Program-made: the position numbers and the translations under genes
The notes under the pieces: generated by a model
Seen by the model: the letters and a program-made list of their open reading frames with translations, nothing else
Told to the model about the DNA's origin: nothing
The model's database searches: none
In this document: one piece after another, positions 53,239 to 62,855 of the stretch
Position numbering within the stretch: position 1 is the stretch's first letter
How the letters are laid out: each line of letters begins with the position of its first letter
Assembly (NCBI RefSeq): GCF_002563715.1
Contig: NZ_PDJJ01000001.1
Location: 62,001 to 126,000 of the forward strand
Reading direction: 5' to 3'
From: Isoptericola jiangsuensis
GTDB taxonomy: Bacteria; Actinomycetota; Actinomycetes; Actinomycetales; Cellulomonadaceae
Length of the DNA: 64,000 bases

Positions 53239-53430
53239 GTGTCGGGAGAGTCTGCCGGCGTTCCGGCAGCGCCGAAGGAGCAAGCCCTCCCCGGGAATCT
53301 CTCAGGCCCACGTACCGTCACGGCGAGGCACCTCTGGAAAGCGACGCGTCGGCGACGGCGGGTCCACCGACGGGGCAAGCCGGACGCCGACGCGACCGGC
53401 CAAACTCTCAGGTCCCATGACAGAGCGGGG
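53239..53430 (+). ncRNA. Tandem glycine riboswitch
   Basis: Two glycine aptamers lie directly upstream of gcvP. The first (about 53239-53335) has GTCGGGAGAG, GCCGAAGGAGCAAGCC and AATCTCTCAGG. The second (about 53340-53430) has CCGACGGGGCAAGCC and AAACTCTCAGG. These conserved cores and the short linker are diagnostic. Glycine binding would turn on the glycine cleavage operon. The 3' end of aptamer two reaches close to the ribosome site of gcvP, so control could be at translation or at termination. Confidence 0.92.
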
Positions 53431-53461
53431 AGGGCCACGTCGACCGACCCTGGAGCGCCCT

Positions 53462-56341
53462 GTGTCCCACTCCCCCGCCGACCCGGACCTGTTCGCCGAC
53501 CGGCACCTCGGCCCGCGCGCCGACGAGACCGCGACGATGCTGGCCGCCCTCGGCTACGCGGACCTCGACGCGCTCGTCGACGCGGCCGTCCCGGCGTCGA
53601 TCCGTCAGCCCGCCGCCCTGGACCTCCCGGCCGCGCGCACGGAGACCGAGGTGCTCGCGCACCTGCGCGAGATCGCGGGCCGGAACCAGGTCAAGCGGCA
53701 GATGATCGGGCAGGGCTACTACCCCGCGGTCACCCCTGCCGTGATCCGCCGCAACCTGCTGGAGTCCCCCGCCTGGTACACGGCGTACACGCCGTACCAG
53801 CCGGAGATCTCGCAGGGGCGCCTGGAGGCGTTGCTGAACTTCCAGCAGATGGTCGAGGACCTGACGGGCCTGGAGATCGCGGGCGCGTCGCTGCTGGACG
53901 AGGCCACGGCGGTCGCGGAGGCCGTCGCGCTGATGTGGCGGGCGTCGCGGGCCAAGGAGGGGTACGTCGTCCTGGACGCCGACCTGTTCGCGCAGTCGCT
54001 CGCGGTGACCCGCGGGCGCGCCGACGCGGTGGGGCTGCCCGTCGTGGTCGCGGACCTGTCCGACGGCCTGGAGGCCGGTCTCGCGGCGGCGGGCCCGCTG
54101 CCCGGGGGCGACCTGGTGGGCGTGGTCGTGCAGCAGAGCGGCGCGTCGGGCCGGGTGCTGGACCTGCGCGGCGTGGTCGCGGAGGCCAAGGAGCGGGGCG
54201 CGCTGGTCACGGTCGTGACGGACCTGCTGGCGCTGACCCTGACGACGTCGCCCGGCGAGCTCGGCGCGGACGTCGCGGTGGGGTCGGCGCAGCGGTTCGG
54301 CGTGCCCCTGTTCTACGGCGGGCCGCACGCGGCGTACATCTCGGTGCGCAAGGGCCTGGAGCGGCAGCTCCCGGGCCGACTGGTGGGCGTCTCGGTGGAC
54401 GCGGACGGCGCGGTGGCCTACCGCCTCGCGCTGTCGACGCGCGAGCAGCACATCCGCCGCGAGAAGGCGACGTCGAACATCTGCACCGCGCAGGCCCTGC
54501 TGGCGAACGTGGCGTCGATGTACGCCGTCTACCACGGGCCGCAGGGGCTGCGGGCGATCGGCGAGCGGGTGCACGGCCGGGCCGTGGCGCTGGCCGCGGG
54601 CCTGCGCGCCGCCGGGGTCGCGGTGGTGCACGAGTCGTTCTTCGACACGGTGCGGGTGTCCGTGCCGGGGCGTGCGGAGGCGATCGGCTCGGCCGCCGTC
54701 GAGGCGGGCTACAACCTGTACGTCGCGGACGCCGATCATGTACAGATCGCGTGCGACGAGACCACGACCAGCGACGACGTCGCGGCCGTCCTCGCGCTGT
54801 TCGGCGCGGCGCCCGCCGACGCGGGCGAGGACCTCGGGCTCGGCGACGCCCTGCTGCGCACCACCGGGTACCTCGAGCACCCCGTCTTCCACCGGCACCG
54901 CTCCGAGACGGCGATGCTGCGCTACCTGCGCGCCCTGAGCGACAAGGACCTCGCGCTGGACCGCACGATGATCCCGCTCGGCTCGTGCACGATGAAGCTC
55001 AACGCGACGGCCGAGATGGAGCCGATCAGCTGGCCGGAGTTCGCGGACCTGCACCCCTACGTGCCGGCCGACCAGGCGCTGGGCTACGCGGAGCTCGTGG
55101 GGACGCTCCAGGACCAGCTCGCCGAGATCACCGGGTACGCGGCGGTGTCCGTGCAGCCCAACGCCGGTTCGCAGGGCGAGCTCGCGGGCCTGCTCGCGAT
55201 CCGCGCCTACCACGCCTCGCGCGGCGAGGCGCAGCGCGACGTCGTCCTCATCCCCGCCTCCGCGCACGGCACCAACGCCGCCTCGGCGACGCTCGCGGGC
55301 CTGCGCGCCGTGGTCGTGGCGACCGCCGAGGACGGCGAGATCGAGCTCGCCGACCTGCACGCGAAGATCGCGCAGCACGCCGGCCGCGTCGCGGCGATCA
55401 TGATCACCTACCCGTCCACGCACGGCGTGTTCGAGGACCACGTGCGCGAGGTCTGCGGCGCTGTACATGACGAGGGTGGTCAGGTGTACATCGACGGCGC
55501 GAACCTCAACGCGCTGGTCGGGCTCGCCCGGCCGGGCGAGTTCGGCGGCGACGTCTCGCACCTCAACCTGCACAAGACGTTCTGCATCCCGCACGGCGGC
55601 GGCGGCCCCGGCGTCGGCCCGGTCGCGGTGGCCGAGCACCTGGTGCCGTTCCTGCCCGGCGACCCGACGCCGGGCGCGAAGGCCGCGGAGTCCGCCGTGA
55701 CGGCCGTCTCGGCCGCGCCGCACGGGTCGGCCGGCATCCTGCCGATCTCGTACGCCTACCTCGCCCTCATGGGCCCTGACGGACTCGTGCGCGCCACCCA
55801 GCACGCCGTCCTCGCCGCGAACTACGTCGCGCAGCGCCTCGCCCCGCACTACCCCGTCCTCTACACGGGTCACGCCGGGCTGGTCGCCCACGAGTGCATC
55901 CTCGACCTGCGCGCCATCACCGCCGAGACCGGCGTGACCGTCGACGACGTCGCCAAGCGGCTCGTCGACTTCGGGTTCCACGCCCCGACGATGGCGTTCC
56001 CCGTCGCCGGCACCCTCATGGTCGAGCCCACCGAGTCGGAGGACCTCGCCGAGCTGGAGCGGTTCGTCGAGGCGATGGTGCACATCCGCGGCGAGATCGA
56101 CGCCGTCGCCGCGGGCCGCTGGGACGTCGCCGACTCCCCGCTGCGCCAGGCGCCGCACACTGCGGCGTCCGTCCTCACGGACACCTGGGACCGCCCGTAC
56201 AGCCGCGAGGAGGCGGCGTTCCCCGTCGCTCGCCTGCGGGACGCCAAGTACTGGCCGCCGGTGCGCCGCATCGACCAGGCCCACGGCGACCGCAACCTGC
56301 AGTGCTCCTGCCCGCCCGTCGCGGCCTACGCCGAGAACTGA
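53462..56341 (+). CDS. gcvP: Glycine dehydrogenase (decarboxylating), P protein
   Basis: This PLP enzyme decarboxylates glycine and passes the aminomethyl group to the lipoyl arm of GcvH. The 959 residues are fused alpha and beta halves. The PLP lysine is in [17 protein letters not shown] in the C-terminal half; [14 protein letters not shown] and [13 protein letters not shown] are conserved. The start was set at GTG 53462, preceded by GGAG. An in-frame ATG at 53417 lies inside the second riboswitch aptamer and would make a basic non-conserved tail. First gene of gcvPTH. Confidence 0.95.
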   Translation: MSHSPADPDLFADRHLGPRADETATMLAALGYADLDALVDAAVPASIRQPAALDLPAARTETEVLAHLREIAGRNQVKRQMIGQGYYPAVTPAVIRRNLLESPAWYTAYTPYQPEISQGRLEALLNFQQMVEDLTGLEIAGASLLDEATAVAEAVALMWRASRAKEGYVVLDADLFAQSLAVTRGRADAVGLPVVVADLSDGLEAGLAAAGPLPGGDLVGVVVQQSGASGRVLDLRGVVAEAKERGALVTVVTDLLALTLTTSPGELGADVAVGSAQRFGVPLFYGGPHAAYISVRKGLERQLPGRLVGVSVDADGAVAYRLALSTREQHIRREKATSNICTAQALLANVASMYAVYHGPQGLRAIGERVHGRAVALAAGLRAAGVAVVHESFFDTVRVSVPGRAEAIGSAAVEAGYNLYVADADHVQIACDETTTSDDVAAVLALFGAAPADAGEDLGLGDALLRTTGYLEHPVFHRHRSETAMLRYLRALSDKDLALDRTMIPLGSCTMKLNATAEMEPISWPEFADLHPYVPADQALGYAELVGTLQDQLAEITGYAAVSVQPNAGSQGELAGLLAIRAYHASRGEAQRDVVLIPASAHGTNAASATLAGLRAVVVATAEDGEIELADLHAKIAQHAGRVAAIMITYPSTHGVFEDHVREVCGAVHDEGGQVYIDGANLNALVGLARPGEFGGDVSHLNLHKTFCIPHGGGGPGVGPVAVAEHLVPFLPGDPTPGAKAAESAVTAVSAAPHGSAGILPISYAYLALMGPDGLVRATQHAVLAANYVAQRLAPHYPVLYTGHAGLVAHECILDLRAITAETGVTVDDVAKRLVDFGFHAPTMAFPVAGTLMVEPTESEDLAELERFVEAMVHIRGEIDAVAAGRWDVADSPLRQAPHTAASVLTDTWDRPYSREEAAFPVARLRDAKYWPPVRRIDQAHGDRNLQCSCPPVAAYAEN

Positions 56342-56350
56342 GGACCCGTC

Positions 56351-57535
56351 ATGCCTGAGACCGTGCCCGAGGCCGCGACCGCGGCGGCGACCCTGTCCCC
56401 CCTGCACGACGAGCACGTCGCGCTCGGGGCCAACCTCACCGAGTTCGGCGGGTGGCTCATGCCGCTGCGCTACACGTCCGACCTCGCCGAGCACAAGGCG
56501 GTCCGCGGGGCCGCCGGCCTGTTCGACCTGTCGCACATGGGCGGCATCTCCGTCACCGGACCCGATGCCGGGGCGTTCCTCGACCACGCGCTGATCGGCA
56601 ACCTGTCCGGGCTGGCCGTCATGCGCGCCCGCTACACGATGATCTGCGCGCCCGACGGGGGAGTGCTGGACGACCTCATCGTCTACCACGTCGCGCCGGG
56701 GGAGTACTTCGTCGTCGCGAACGCGGCGAACGCCGCGACGGTGCTGGTGGCGCTGCTGGAGCGCGCCGCCGGGTTCGACGCGCAGGTCCGCGACGTGTCC
56801 GCGAACCAGGCCCTGATCGCCGTGCAGGGCCCGCGGGCGGAGGAGATCCTGCGCGAGGTCCTCACCGAGGACGCCGAGATCTCCGGCGGCACCGCGCTGG
56901 ACGACCTGCGCTACTACGCCTGCCTGGGCATGCGGTTCGGCGACGAGACCGTGCTGGTCGGCCGCACCGGCTACACCGGCGAGGACGGGTTCGAGGTGTG
57001 GGTCGACGTGCCGCACGCCGTCGCGCTGTGGCGCGCGCTCCTCGCCGCGGGGGAGCCGTACGGCCTGGTCCCGGCAGGGCTGTCGGCCCGCGACTCGCTG
57101 CGGCTCGAGGCCGGCATGCCGCTGTACGGGCACGAGCTGGACACCACGACGACGCCGTTCGAGGCGGGGCTGGGGCGCGTCGTGCGCCTCGACAAGACGT
57201 CCGAGGACGGCACCCCGGTGGACTTCGTGGGCCGCGAGGCCCTGGCCGCGCGCAAGGACAGCGCGCCCGCCCGGGTGCTCGTGGGTCTGCGGGGGACCGG
57301 GCGGCGCCCGGCCCGTGCCGGCTACCCCGTGGTGCGTCCGGGCGCCGACGGCGCCCCGGGCCCGCAGGTCGGCACCGTCACGTCGGGCGCGCCGTCGCCC
57401 ACCCTCGGCAGCCCGGTCGCGATGGCGTACGTGACGCCCGAGGTGTCCGCCGAGGGCACCGAGCTGGCCGTCGACGTGCGCGGGCGGGCCGAACCGTTCG
57501 TCGTCGTCGCCCTGCCGTTCTACCGTCGTGGCTGA
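56351..57535 (+). CDS. gcvT: Aminomethyltransferase, T protein
   Basis: This protein transfers the methylene group from aminomethyl-lipoyl GcvH to tetrahydrofolate, releasing ammonia. The 394 residues have the folate-binding fold with FGGWLMPLRY, FDLSHMGGISVTG, GRTGYTGEDGFEVW and DSLRLEAGMPLYGHEL. ATG 56351 lies 9 bases after the gcvP stop. Confidence 0.96.
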   Translation: MPETVPEAATAAATLSPLHDEHVALGANLTEFGGWLMPLRYTSDLAEHKAVRGAAGLFDLSHMGGISVTGPDAGAFLDHALIGNLSGLAVMRARYTMICAPDGGVLDDLIVYHVAPGEYFVVANAANAATVLVALLERAAGFDAQVRDVSANQALIAVQGPRAEEILREVLTEDAEISGGTALDDLRYYACLGMRFGDETVLVGRTGYTGEDGFEVWVDVPHAVALWRALLAAGEPYGLVPAGLSARDSLRLEAGMPLYGHELDTTTTPFEAGLGRVVRLDKTSEDGTPVDFVGREALAARKDSAPARVLVGLRGTGRRPARAGYPVVRPGADGAPGPQVGTVTSGAPSPTLGSPVAMAYVTPEVSAEGTELAVDVRGRAEPFVVVALPFYRRG

Positions 57536-57579
57536 GCCACGTCCCTGACCCCCGTACTTTCCCGTAGAGGAGCTTGATC

Positions 57580-57948
57580 ATGGCCGACTTCCCCGCGAAC
57601 CTGCGCTACTCCGTCGAGCACGAGTGGATCGACGACGCGTCGCCCGCCACCGTGGGCGTGACGTCGGTGGCCGCCGACGCGCTCGGCGACGTCGTCTACC
57701 TGGAGCTGCCCGAGGTGGGCGCCACGATCGAGGCCGGCACCGTCGTCGGCGAGATCGAGTCCACCAAGTCCGTCTCGGAGCTGTACTCCCCGGTGTCCGG
57801 CACGGTCGTCGAGGTCAACACCGCGGCCGTGGACGACCCCGCCGTCGTCAACGCGGACCCGTTCGGCGCGGGCTGGCTGTTCAAGGTCGAGGTGTCGGCC
57901 GAGGGGCAGCTCCTGAGCGCCGAGGAGTACGCCCAGCACACCGCCTGA
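57580..57948 (+). CDS. gcvH: Glycine cleavage system H protein
   Basis: This lipoyl carrier shuttles intermediates between P, T and L proteins. The 122 residues include the lipoylation site Lys in [14 protein letters not shown] and the typical YSVEHEWI start. ATG 57580 has GAGGAG eight bases upstream; TTG 57574 in the same frame is less likely. No lpd or lipoyl synthase gene follows, so the L protein is supplied from elsewhere. Confidence 0.96.
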   Translation: MADFPANLRYSVEHEWIDDASPATVGVTSVAADALGDVVYLELPEVGATIEAGTVVGEIESTKSVSELYSPVSGTVVEVNTAAVDDPAVVNADPFGAGWLFKVEVSAEGQLLSAEEYAQHTA

Positions 57949-58196
57949 GCAGTCGTGACCAGATCGTGATGTAATTTGTGGCCCGACCCGGCAACGACGC
58001 AGTCAGCCCGCTGACCTGCGACGATGGCGGGTCGCGGCGCGTCCGGGCCCGGCCGGGAGCCTCGTGGGGCCTCCGGTTGCGCAAACTCGCGGACGTGATC
58101 CGCGTCATGAATGGCGGTCATCACACTCTCTCCACGTGACGGCAGATCCCCAGGTCGACCACGAAAGGTCGGCGGCTGTCAATGGAGGAAAGAACG

Positions 58197-58430
58197 ATGA
58201 GTGCTATCGAGCTCGACCGGACGTACACCAACCCCGGTCTGACCCGCCGCGAGCAGGTCGTGCTGTCGAACCTCTCCGAGGACGTGACCCTCGAGCAGAT
58301 CGCCAGCCGCCTCTTCGTCACGCGGAACACGGTGAAGTCGCAGGTGCGCAGCGTCTACCGCAAGCTCGGGGTCTCCACCCGCGCCGACGCGGTCGCCTGG
58401 GCCGAGGAAGCGGGGATCCGCCAGTTCTGA
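58197..58430 (+). CDS. Orphan LuxR-type HTH protein
   Basis: This 77-residue protein is only a LuxR/NarL-type HTH domain: LTRREQVVLSNLSEDVTLEQIASRLFVTRNTVKSQVRSVYRKLGV. No receiver or ligand domain is fused. GGAGG lies eight bases before ATG 58197; ATG 58182 in frame would overlap the ribosome site. A strong terminator follows, so it is a single-gene unit 248 bases after gcvH. It may act as a small constitutive regulator or need a partner. Confidence 0.85.
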   Translation: MSAIELDRTYTNPGLTRREQVVLSNLSEDVTLEQIASRLFVTRNTVKSQVRSVYRKLGVSTRADAVAWAEEAGIRQF

Positions 58431-58443
58431 TCCGAGTCACGGT

Positions 58444-58489
58444 CACGAGCCCCGCCACCACTCGGGGGATGTCGGTGGCGGGGCTCGTG
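58444..58489 (+). terminator. Terminator after the orphan HTH gene
   Basis: A perfect 16-bp stem (58444-58459 with 58474-58489) begins 14 bases after the stop at 58430. Confidence 0.85.
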
Positions 58490-58542
58490 TCGTCCCCGGA
58501 CGGAAACGGGCGCGAAACCTGACCGATGGCAGAATCGCGCCC

Positions 58543-58965
58543 ATGACCCGACGCCTCGTGGTCGCCACGGCGATCGTCGACTCGCTGGACCGCCCGACGC
58601 GACTGCTCGCCGCCCGCCGGTCCCGCCCCGTCGAGCTCGCCGGCCGCTGGGAGTTCCCCGGCGGCAAGGCCGAGCCGGGGGAGGCGCCCGTCGACGCCGT
58701 GCACCGCGAGATCCGCGAGGAGCTCGGCGTCACCATCACGCTCGGCGACGAGATCGTCGGGCCCGACGACGGCGGCTGGATCATCACCGACCGCCACGTC
58801 CTGCGCCTCTGGTTCGCCACCGTCGACCAGGGCGAGCCCGTGCCGCTCGTCGAGCACGACGCCCTGGAGTGGCTCACGCCCGACACCCTGTGGACGGTCG
58901 ACTGGCTCGACGGCGACGTCCGCATCGTCGAGGCCCTCGCCCCGCAGCTCACCCCCGCCGGCTGA
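58543..58965 (+). CDS. MutT/Nudix hydrolase
   Basis: This Nudix pyrophosphohydrolase removes oxidised nucleotides such as 8-oxo-dGTP, or another nucleoside diphosphate compound. The 140 residues include the full Nudix box GGKAEPGEAPVDAVHREIREELG. Length and sequence (MTRRLVVATAIVDS, WEFPGGK) match the 8-oxo-dGTP diphosphatase MutT type. It starts at ATG 58543. Confidence 0.88.
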   Translation: MTRRLVVATAIVDSLDRPTRLLAARRSRPVELAGRWEFPGGKAEPGEAPVDAVHREIREELGVTITLGDEIVGPDDGGWIITDRHVLRLWFATVDQGEPVPLVEHDALEWLTPDTLWTVDWLDGDVRIVEALAPQLTPAG

Positions 58966-58986
58966 CCCGGCGACCCGGCGCACCTC

Positions 58987-59046
58987 CCCGCGAGTCAGCG
59001 CAGGTTCCCGCGAGTCAGCGCAGGTTCCCGCGACTCAGCGCACGAA
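58987..59046. repeat. Three tandem 20-base repeats
   Basis: CCCGCGAGTCAGCGCAGGTT occurs at 58987-59006 and 59007-59026 as exact copies. A third copy at 59027-59046 differs at C/G in the centre and in its last bases. They lie between the MutT-like gene and the convergent P-loop kinase gene. Confidence 0.85.
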
Positions 59047-59064
59047 GACGAGGTCGCAGCGCGG

Positions 59065-59637
59065 TCAGCGGGCGGCCAGCCCGGCGAGCCAGCGGTCGGC
59101 CTCGCGACGGCTGCGCAGCCGCACCACCGTGACGTGAGGTGCGTCGTCGGCGAGCCGTTCGTCGAGGCGGTCGAACTTGTGGCGGGTGGTCCACGCCCAG
59201 CGCACGACGTGCTCCTCGTCCCGCAGGATCGTCCACAGCGGCGGTTCGACGTTCCCGTTCCACAGGACGGTGCGGTGGATCCGTCGGGAGATCGTGCGTC
59301 GCAGCACCTGTCGCATGACGACGTGGACGGGGAGGTCGAGCCACACGAGCAGCTCGGCGCGACGGAGCAGGATCGGACGGGCCGGCTGGTACTGCCACTC
59401 CGTCACCCACGCGTCGGACGCGGCCAGCGACCGCACCTCGTCCATGAACTCGGGGCGTGGCACCCAGCCGGGGCCGTGGAACAGGCCGTCGAGCTCGACG
59501 TGGGGCAGGTCCAGGAGCCGTCCGAGGTGCCGGGCCAGGGTGGTCTTGCCCGCCCCGGCGGTGCCGGCGACGAGGACGCGACGCGCTCGCGGGCCGTCGG
59601 GCCCGAGGTGGTGGGTGCGTGGGCGGTCGTGGCGCAC
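59065..59637 (-). CDS. P-loop nucleoside kinase-like (topology-modulation family), copy 1
   Basis: This 190-residue AAA/kinase-fold protein has Walker A GTAGAGKTTLARHLG and a Walker B-like strand LLVWLDLP. WVTEWQYQPARP and RWAWTTRHKF are typical of proteins called DNA topology modulation FlaR-like, related to adenylate or shikimate kinases. Substrate is unknown. It is a close paralogue of the next gene, which ends 38 bases upstream. Confidence 0.8.
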   Translation of the reverse strand: MRHDRPRTHHLGPDGPRARRVLVAGTAGAGKTTLARHLGRLLDLPHVELDGLFHGPGWVPRPEFMDEVRSLAASDAWVTEWQYQPARPILLRRAELLVWLDLPVHVVMRQVLRRTISRRIHRTVLWNGNVEPPLWTILRDEEHVVRWAWTTRHKFDRLDERLADDAPHVTVVRLRSRREADRWLAGLAAR

Positions 59638-59674
59638 GGCGCGACGCTACCGCTCGACGACGTCCCGTGGGAGG

Positions 59675-60220
59675 TCAGCGGGCCAGCCCGGCGAGCCACC
59701 GCTCGGCCTCGCGGTGGCTGCGCAGCCGTACGACGACGACGTGCGGCGCGTCCTGCGGGAACGCGGCGACACGGGCTGCGGTGTCGTGCCGGGTGCGCCA
59801 CGCCCACCGCACGATGTGGTTGCGCTCGGTGAAGAACGTCCACAGGGGCGCCTCGCGGTTGCCCGCCCACAGCTCGGTGCCGCGCAGGCTGCGGAGGACG
59901 GTGCGGCGCACCACCTGCGTCATGACGACGGGTGTCGGCAGGTCGAGCCACACCACGGCCTGGGCGCGGGCGAGCAGCACGGGCCGGGCGGGTGGGTAGA
60001 GCCACTCGGTGACCCAGGCGTCGGACGCGGCGAGCTCGGTGACGTCGTCGAGGAACTCGGGTCGTGGCGTCCAGCGGGGGCCGTGGTGCAGGGCGTCGAT
60101 CTCGGTGTACGGCACGTCGAGGGCGGCGCCGATGCGCCGGGCGAGGGTGCTCTTGCCCGCGCCGGACGTCCCGGCGACGAGGACGCGTCGCAGGGCGGGG
60201 GAGGGGCCGGTGCCGGGCAC
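59675..60220 (-). CDS. P-loop nucleoside kinase-like (topology-modulation family), copy 2
   Basis: This 181-residue paralogue of the previous protein has Walker A GTSGAGKSTLARRIG, VVWLDLPTPVVM, WVTEWLYPPARP and RWAWRTRHDT. Conserved spacing along the whole length shows tandem duplication. It starts at GTG 60220. Both copies look intact, so they may act on different small molecules. Confidence 0.8.
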   Translation of the reverse strand: MPGTGPSPALRRVLVAGTSGAGKSTLARRIGAALDVPYTEIDALHHGPRWTPRPEFLDDVTELAASDAWVTEWLYPPARPVLLARAQAVVWLDLPTPVVMTQVVRRTVLRSLRGTELWAGNREAPLWTFFTERNHIVRWAWRTRHDTAARVAAFPQDAPHVVVVRLRSHREAERWLAGLAR

Positions 60221-60261
60221 GTCGTGAACCTAGCGGACCGTCCCCGCCCCCGCCTGCGGCG

Positions 60262-62160
60262 TCAGTGACGGACGGGCCGGAGCACCATGGCGGCGCCGCC
60301 GCCGCGTCGTCGGGGCTCGGACACGGCGGTGAGGAGTCCGTCGTCACTGATCTGCACGGCGGTGGCCGCGCCGATCTCGGCGGCGGACGTGAACTGGTCG
60401 CCGGACGCCACCAGCGTGTGCCCGTACGTCTCCAGCGCCGGCCCGTACGCCGCGATGAACTCGGGCTCGGCGATGACGTTCGCCGTGTTGCGCTGGGTCG
60501 CGCGGGGTGCAGCGAGGGCCAGGTCGATCGGCATCCCCCGGTCGAGATGGTTGGTGAGGGTCTGCAGGACCGTCGTGATGATGGTCGACCCGCCGGGGGA
60601 GCCGAGGGCGAGGACGGGGTCGCCGTCCCGCGTCACGAGGGTGGGCGCCATGGACGAGCGGGGCCGCTTGCCGGGCTCGATCCGGTTCGGGTCCTCGGCG
60701 TCCCACACGAGCGAGAAGTCGGTGAGCTCGTTGTTGAGGAGGAACCCGCGGCCCGGCACGACCATCCCGGAACCGCCGGTCTGCTCGATGGTCAGCGTGT
60801 ACTCGACGACGTTCCCCCACCGGTCCACGACCGTCAGGTTGGTCGTCGACACGTTCTCGGTGTCGTCCCGCTCGGGCGCGATCGTCTCGCCGCACGCGGA
60901 GTCGTCGGCGTCGACGTCGCCCGGCGGCACCGGCTTGGCGGCCGCCGCCGTCGGGTCGACGAGGCACGCCCGCTCGGCCGCGAAGTCGTCGGACAGCAGG
61001 GTGTCGAGCGGGACGTCGACGAACGCCGCGTCACCGAGGTAGGCGCCACGGTCGGCGAACGCCAGGGCGGACGCCTCCAGGTAGTGGTGCAGGTAGTCGA
61101 CGTCCGACATCGACGCCAGGTCGAACGTCTCCAGGATGTTCAGCGCCTCACCCACCGTCGAGCCGCCGGACGACGGCGGCGCCATCCCGTACACGTCGTA
61201 CTCCCGGTAGTCCGACACCGTCGGGGCCTGCACCCTCGCCTCGTAGGCGGCGAGGTCCTCCAGCGCGAGGTAGCCGGGCGGCACGGGGAGCGTCGTCGCG
61301 GGGTCGGTCACCGGCTCCTGCACGGCCGACACCATCTCGGCCGCCAAGGGCCCTGTGTAGAACGCGTCCGTGCCGCGCTTCGCGAGCAGCGCGTACGTGC
61401 GCGCCAGGTCCGGGTTGCGGAACCGGCTGCCCACCTGCGGCGCGTCGCCGCCCGGCAGGAACAGGTCCGCCGTCGCGGGGAACGCCGCGAACCGTGCCGC
61501 GTTGTCCAGCGTCTGCTGCCGGAACGTCGCGTCGACGACGAAGCCCCGCTGCGCGAGCGTCGTCGCCGGCCGCAGCGCCCTGGCCAGCGACCACGTGCCC
61601 CACTCGTCCAGCGCCGTCTCCCACGTCGCCGCCGTCCCCGGCGTCCCCACCGACACGCCGCTCGTCACCAGCTCCGGTGTGAACCGGTACGGCGCACCCG
61701 TCGCCGGGTCGAGGAACGCGTCGCGCGGCATCGCCAGCGGCGCCGTCTCCCGCCCGTCGATCGTCGACACCTCGCCCGTCGCGGCGTCGTAGTGGAGGAA
61801 GAACCCGCCACCGCCGATCCCCGCGCTGTACGGCTCCGTCACCCCCAGCGCGGCCGCCGCCGCCACCGCCGCGTCCACCGCGTTCCCGCCACGACGCAGC
61901 ACGTCCAGCCCCACCCGGCTCGCCTCGGCGTCCACCGTGGCGACCGCCCCGCCGTACCCGACCGCCGTCGGGACCTTGTCGTCCCACCGGCCGTGCCGTG
62001 CGCTCTCGGCGCCCGACGACGACGGCGGCCCGGCGCTCGCGGTGGTCGCGACGGCGGTGGTGGCAGCGAGGGTGGCCGCGGCGACGGCGGCGACCAGCCG
62101 GGGGCCGGTGCGCCGTCTCGTGCCGGGACGGGTCCGGGGTGCGGAACGACGGTGGTCCAT
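60262..62160 (-). CDS. ggt: Gamma-glutamyltransferase (secreted)
   Basis: This enzyme hydrolyses or transfers the gamma-glutamyl group of glutathione-like compounds outside the cell. The 632 residues include a signal peptide ending near TASAGP. The large-subunit motifs GGNAVDAAVAAAAALGVTEP and GIGGGGFFLHYD are present. The autocleavage/nucleophile Thr is in VSTTNLTVVDRWGN, followed by GSPGGSTI in the small subunit. The His that usually follows the two Thr is Asn here. ATG 62160 was taken as start. The single chain is expected to self-cleave. Confidence 0.9.
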   Translation of the reverse strand: MDHRRSAPRTRPGTRRRTGPRLVAAVAAATLAATTAVATTASAGPPSSSGAESARHGRWDDKVPTAVGYGGAVATVDAEASRVGLDVLRRGGNAVDAAVAAAAALGVTEPYSAGIGGGGFFLHYDAATGEVSTIDGRETAPLAMPRDAFLDPATGAPYRFTPELVTSGVSVGTPGTAATWETALDEWGTWSLARALRPATTLAQRGFVVDATFRQQTLDNAARFAAFPATADLFLPGGDAPQVGSRFRNPDLARTYALLAKRGTDAFYTGPLAAEMVSAVQEPVTDPATTLPVPPGYLALEDLAAYEARVQAPTVSDYREYDVYGMAPPSSGGSTVGEALNILETFDLASMSDVDYLHHYLEASALAFADRGAYLGDAAFVDVPLDTLLSDDFAAERACLVDPTAAAAKPVPPGDVDADDSACGETIAPERDDTENVSTTNLTVVDRWGNVVEYTLTIEQTGGSGMVVPGRGFLLNNELTDFSLVWDAEDPNRIEPGKRPRSSMAPTLVTRDGDPVLALGSPGGSTIITTVLQTLTNHLDRGMPIDLALAAPRATQRNTANVIAEPEFIAAYGPALETYGHTLVASGDQFTSAAEIGAATAVQISDDGLLTAVSEPRRRGGGAAMVLRPVRH

Positions 62161-62270
62161 GGGTCCTGCCTCTCGGTCGGGCGGAGGAACGTCCAGGGTC
62201 ACCACCGTCGCGCGGGGCAACGGTTCTCGCGACCGGAGACGCCGGCCGGCGGGTGGGGGAGACTGCGGGG

Positions 62271-62834
62271 GTGAGCGTCCACGAGTACCCCGTCGAGGTG
62301 CTGCACCTCCTCGTCTCGCCCGAGCACGCCTACTTCGGGCGGCCTCGCGACGGTGCCGCGGACGTGCCGACGGCGGACGTCGAGGAGGTGCGGGTCGTGG
62401 CGGGCAAGGGGATCGTCGGGGACCGGTTCTTCGGCAAGGCCGCGCACATGGACGCCGCGGTGACGCTGTTCGCCGTGGAGGCGCTGGAGGGTGTGGCGCA
62501 CGACCTCGACGCCGGGCCGTTCGACCCGTTGGCGCCGCGTCGCAACGTGGTGCTGCGCGGGGCGGAGCTGGGGCCGCTGGTGGGGCACGACGTCACCCTG
62601 CGCACCGGTGACGGGTCGGTGACGCTGCGCGTGGGTCGGCCCGCGAACCCGTGCGCGTGGATGGACCGGGTGCTGGCCCCGGGCGCGTTCCACGCCCTGC
62701 GTGGCCGGGGCGGGGTGCGCTGCATGCCGCTCACCGACGGGACGCTGCGCCGTGGCTCCGGGGTGCTGGAGAGCCCGGTGGAGCTCGACCCGGCGCGGGC
62801 CGGTCTGGCGGTCCGCAGGCCCCGGCTGCCCTGA
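62271..62834 (+). CDS. MOSC domain protein
   Basis: This 187-residue protein consists of a MOSC (molybdenum cofactor sulfurase C-terminal) domain: GKGIVGDRFFGKA and NPCAWMDRVLAPGAF, with the conserved Cys in NPC. Such proteins handle sulfur or bind molybdenum cofactor. GTG 62271 follows a G-rich stretch. It stands alone, so its partner is unknown. Confidence 0.85.
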   Translation: MSVHEYPVEVLHLLVSPEHAYFGRPRDGAADVPTADVEEVRVVAGKGIVGDRFFGKAAHMDAAVTLFAVEALEGVAHDLDAGPFDPLAPRRNVVLRGAELGPLVGHDVTLRTGDGSVTLRVGRPANPCAWMDRVLAPGAFHALRGRGGVRCMPLTDGTLRRGSGVLESPVELDPARAGLAVRRPRLP

Positions 62835-62855
62835 GCGGGGACTACGCTGGGCCCC

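Noticed and set aside
53417-53461. ATG 53417 as the gcvP start
   Set aside because: It lies inside the second glycine aptamer, and the extra residues are basic and not conserved.
58987-59046. Possible CRISPR array
   Set aside because: The repeats are directly adjacent with no spacers, only three copies exist, and no cas gene is present.
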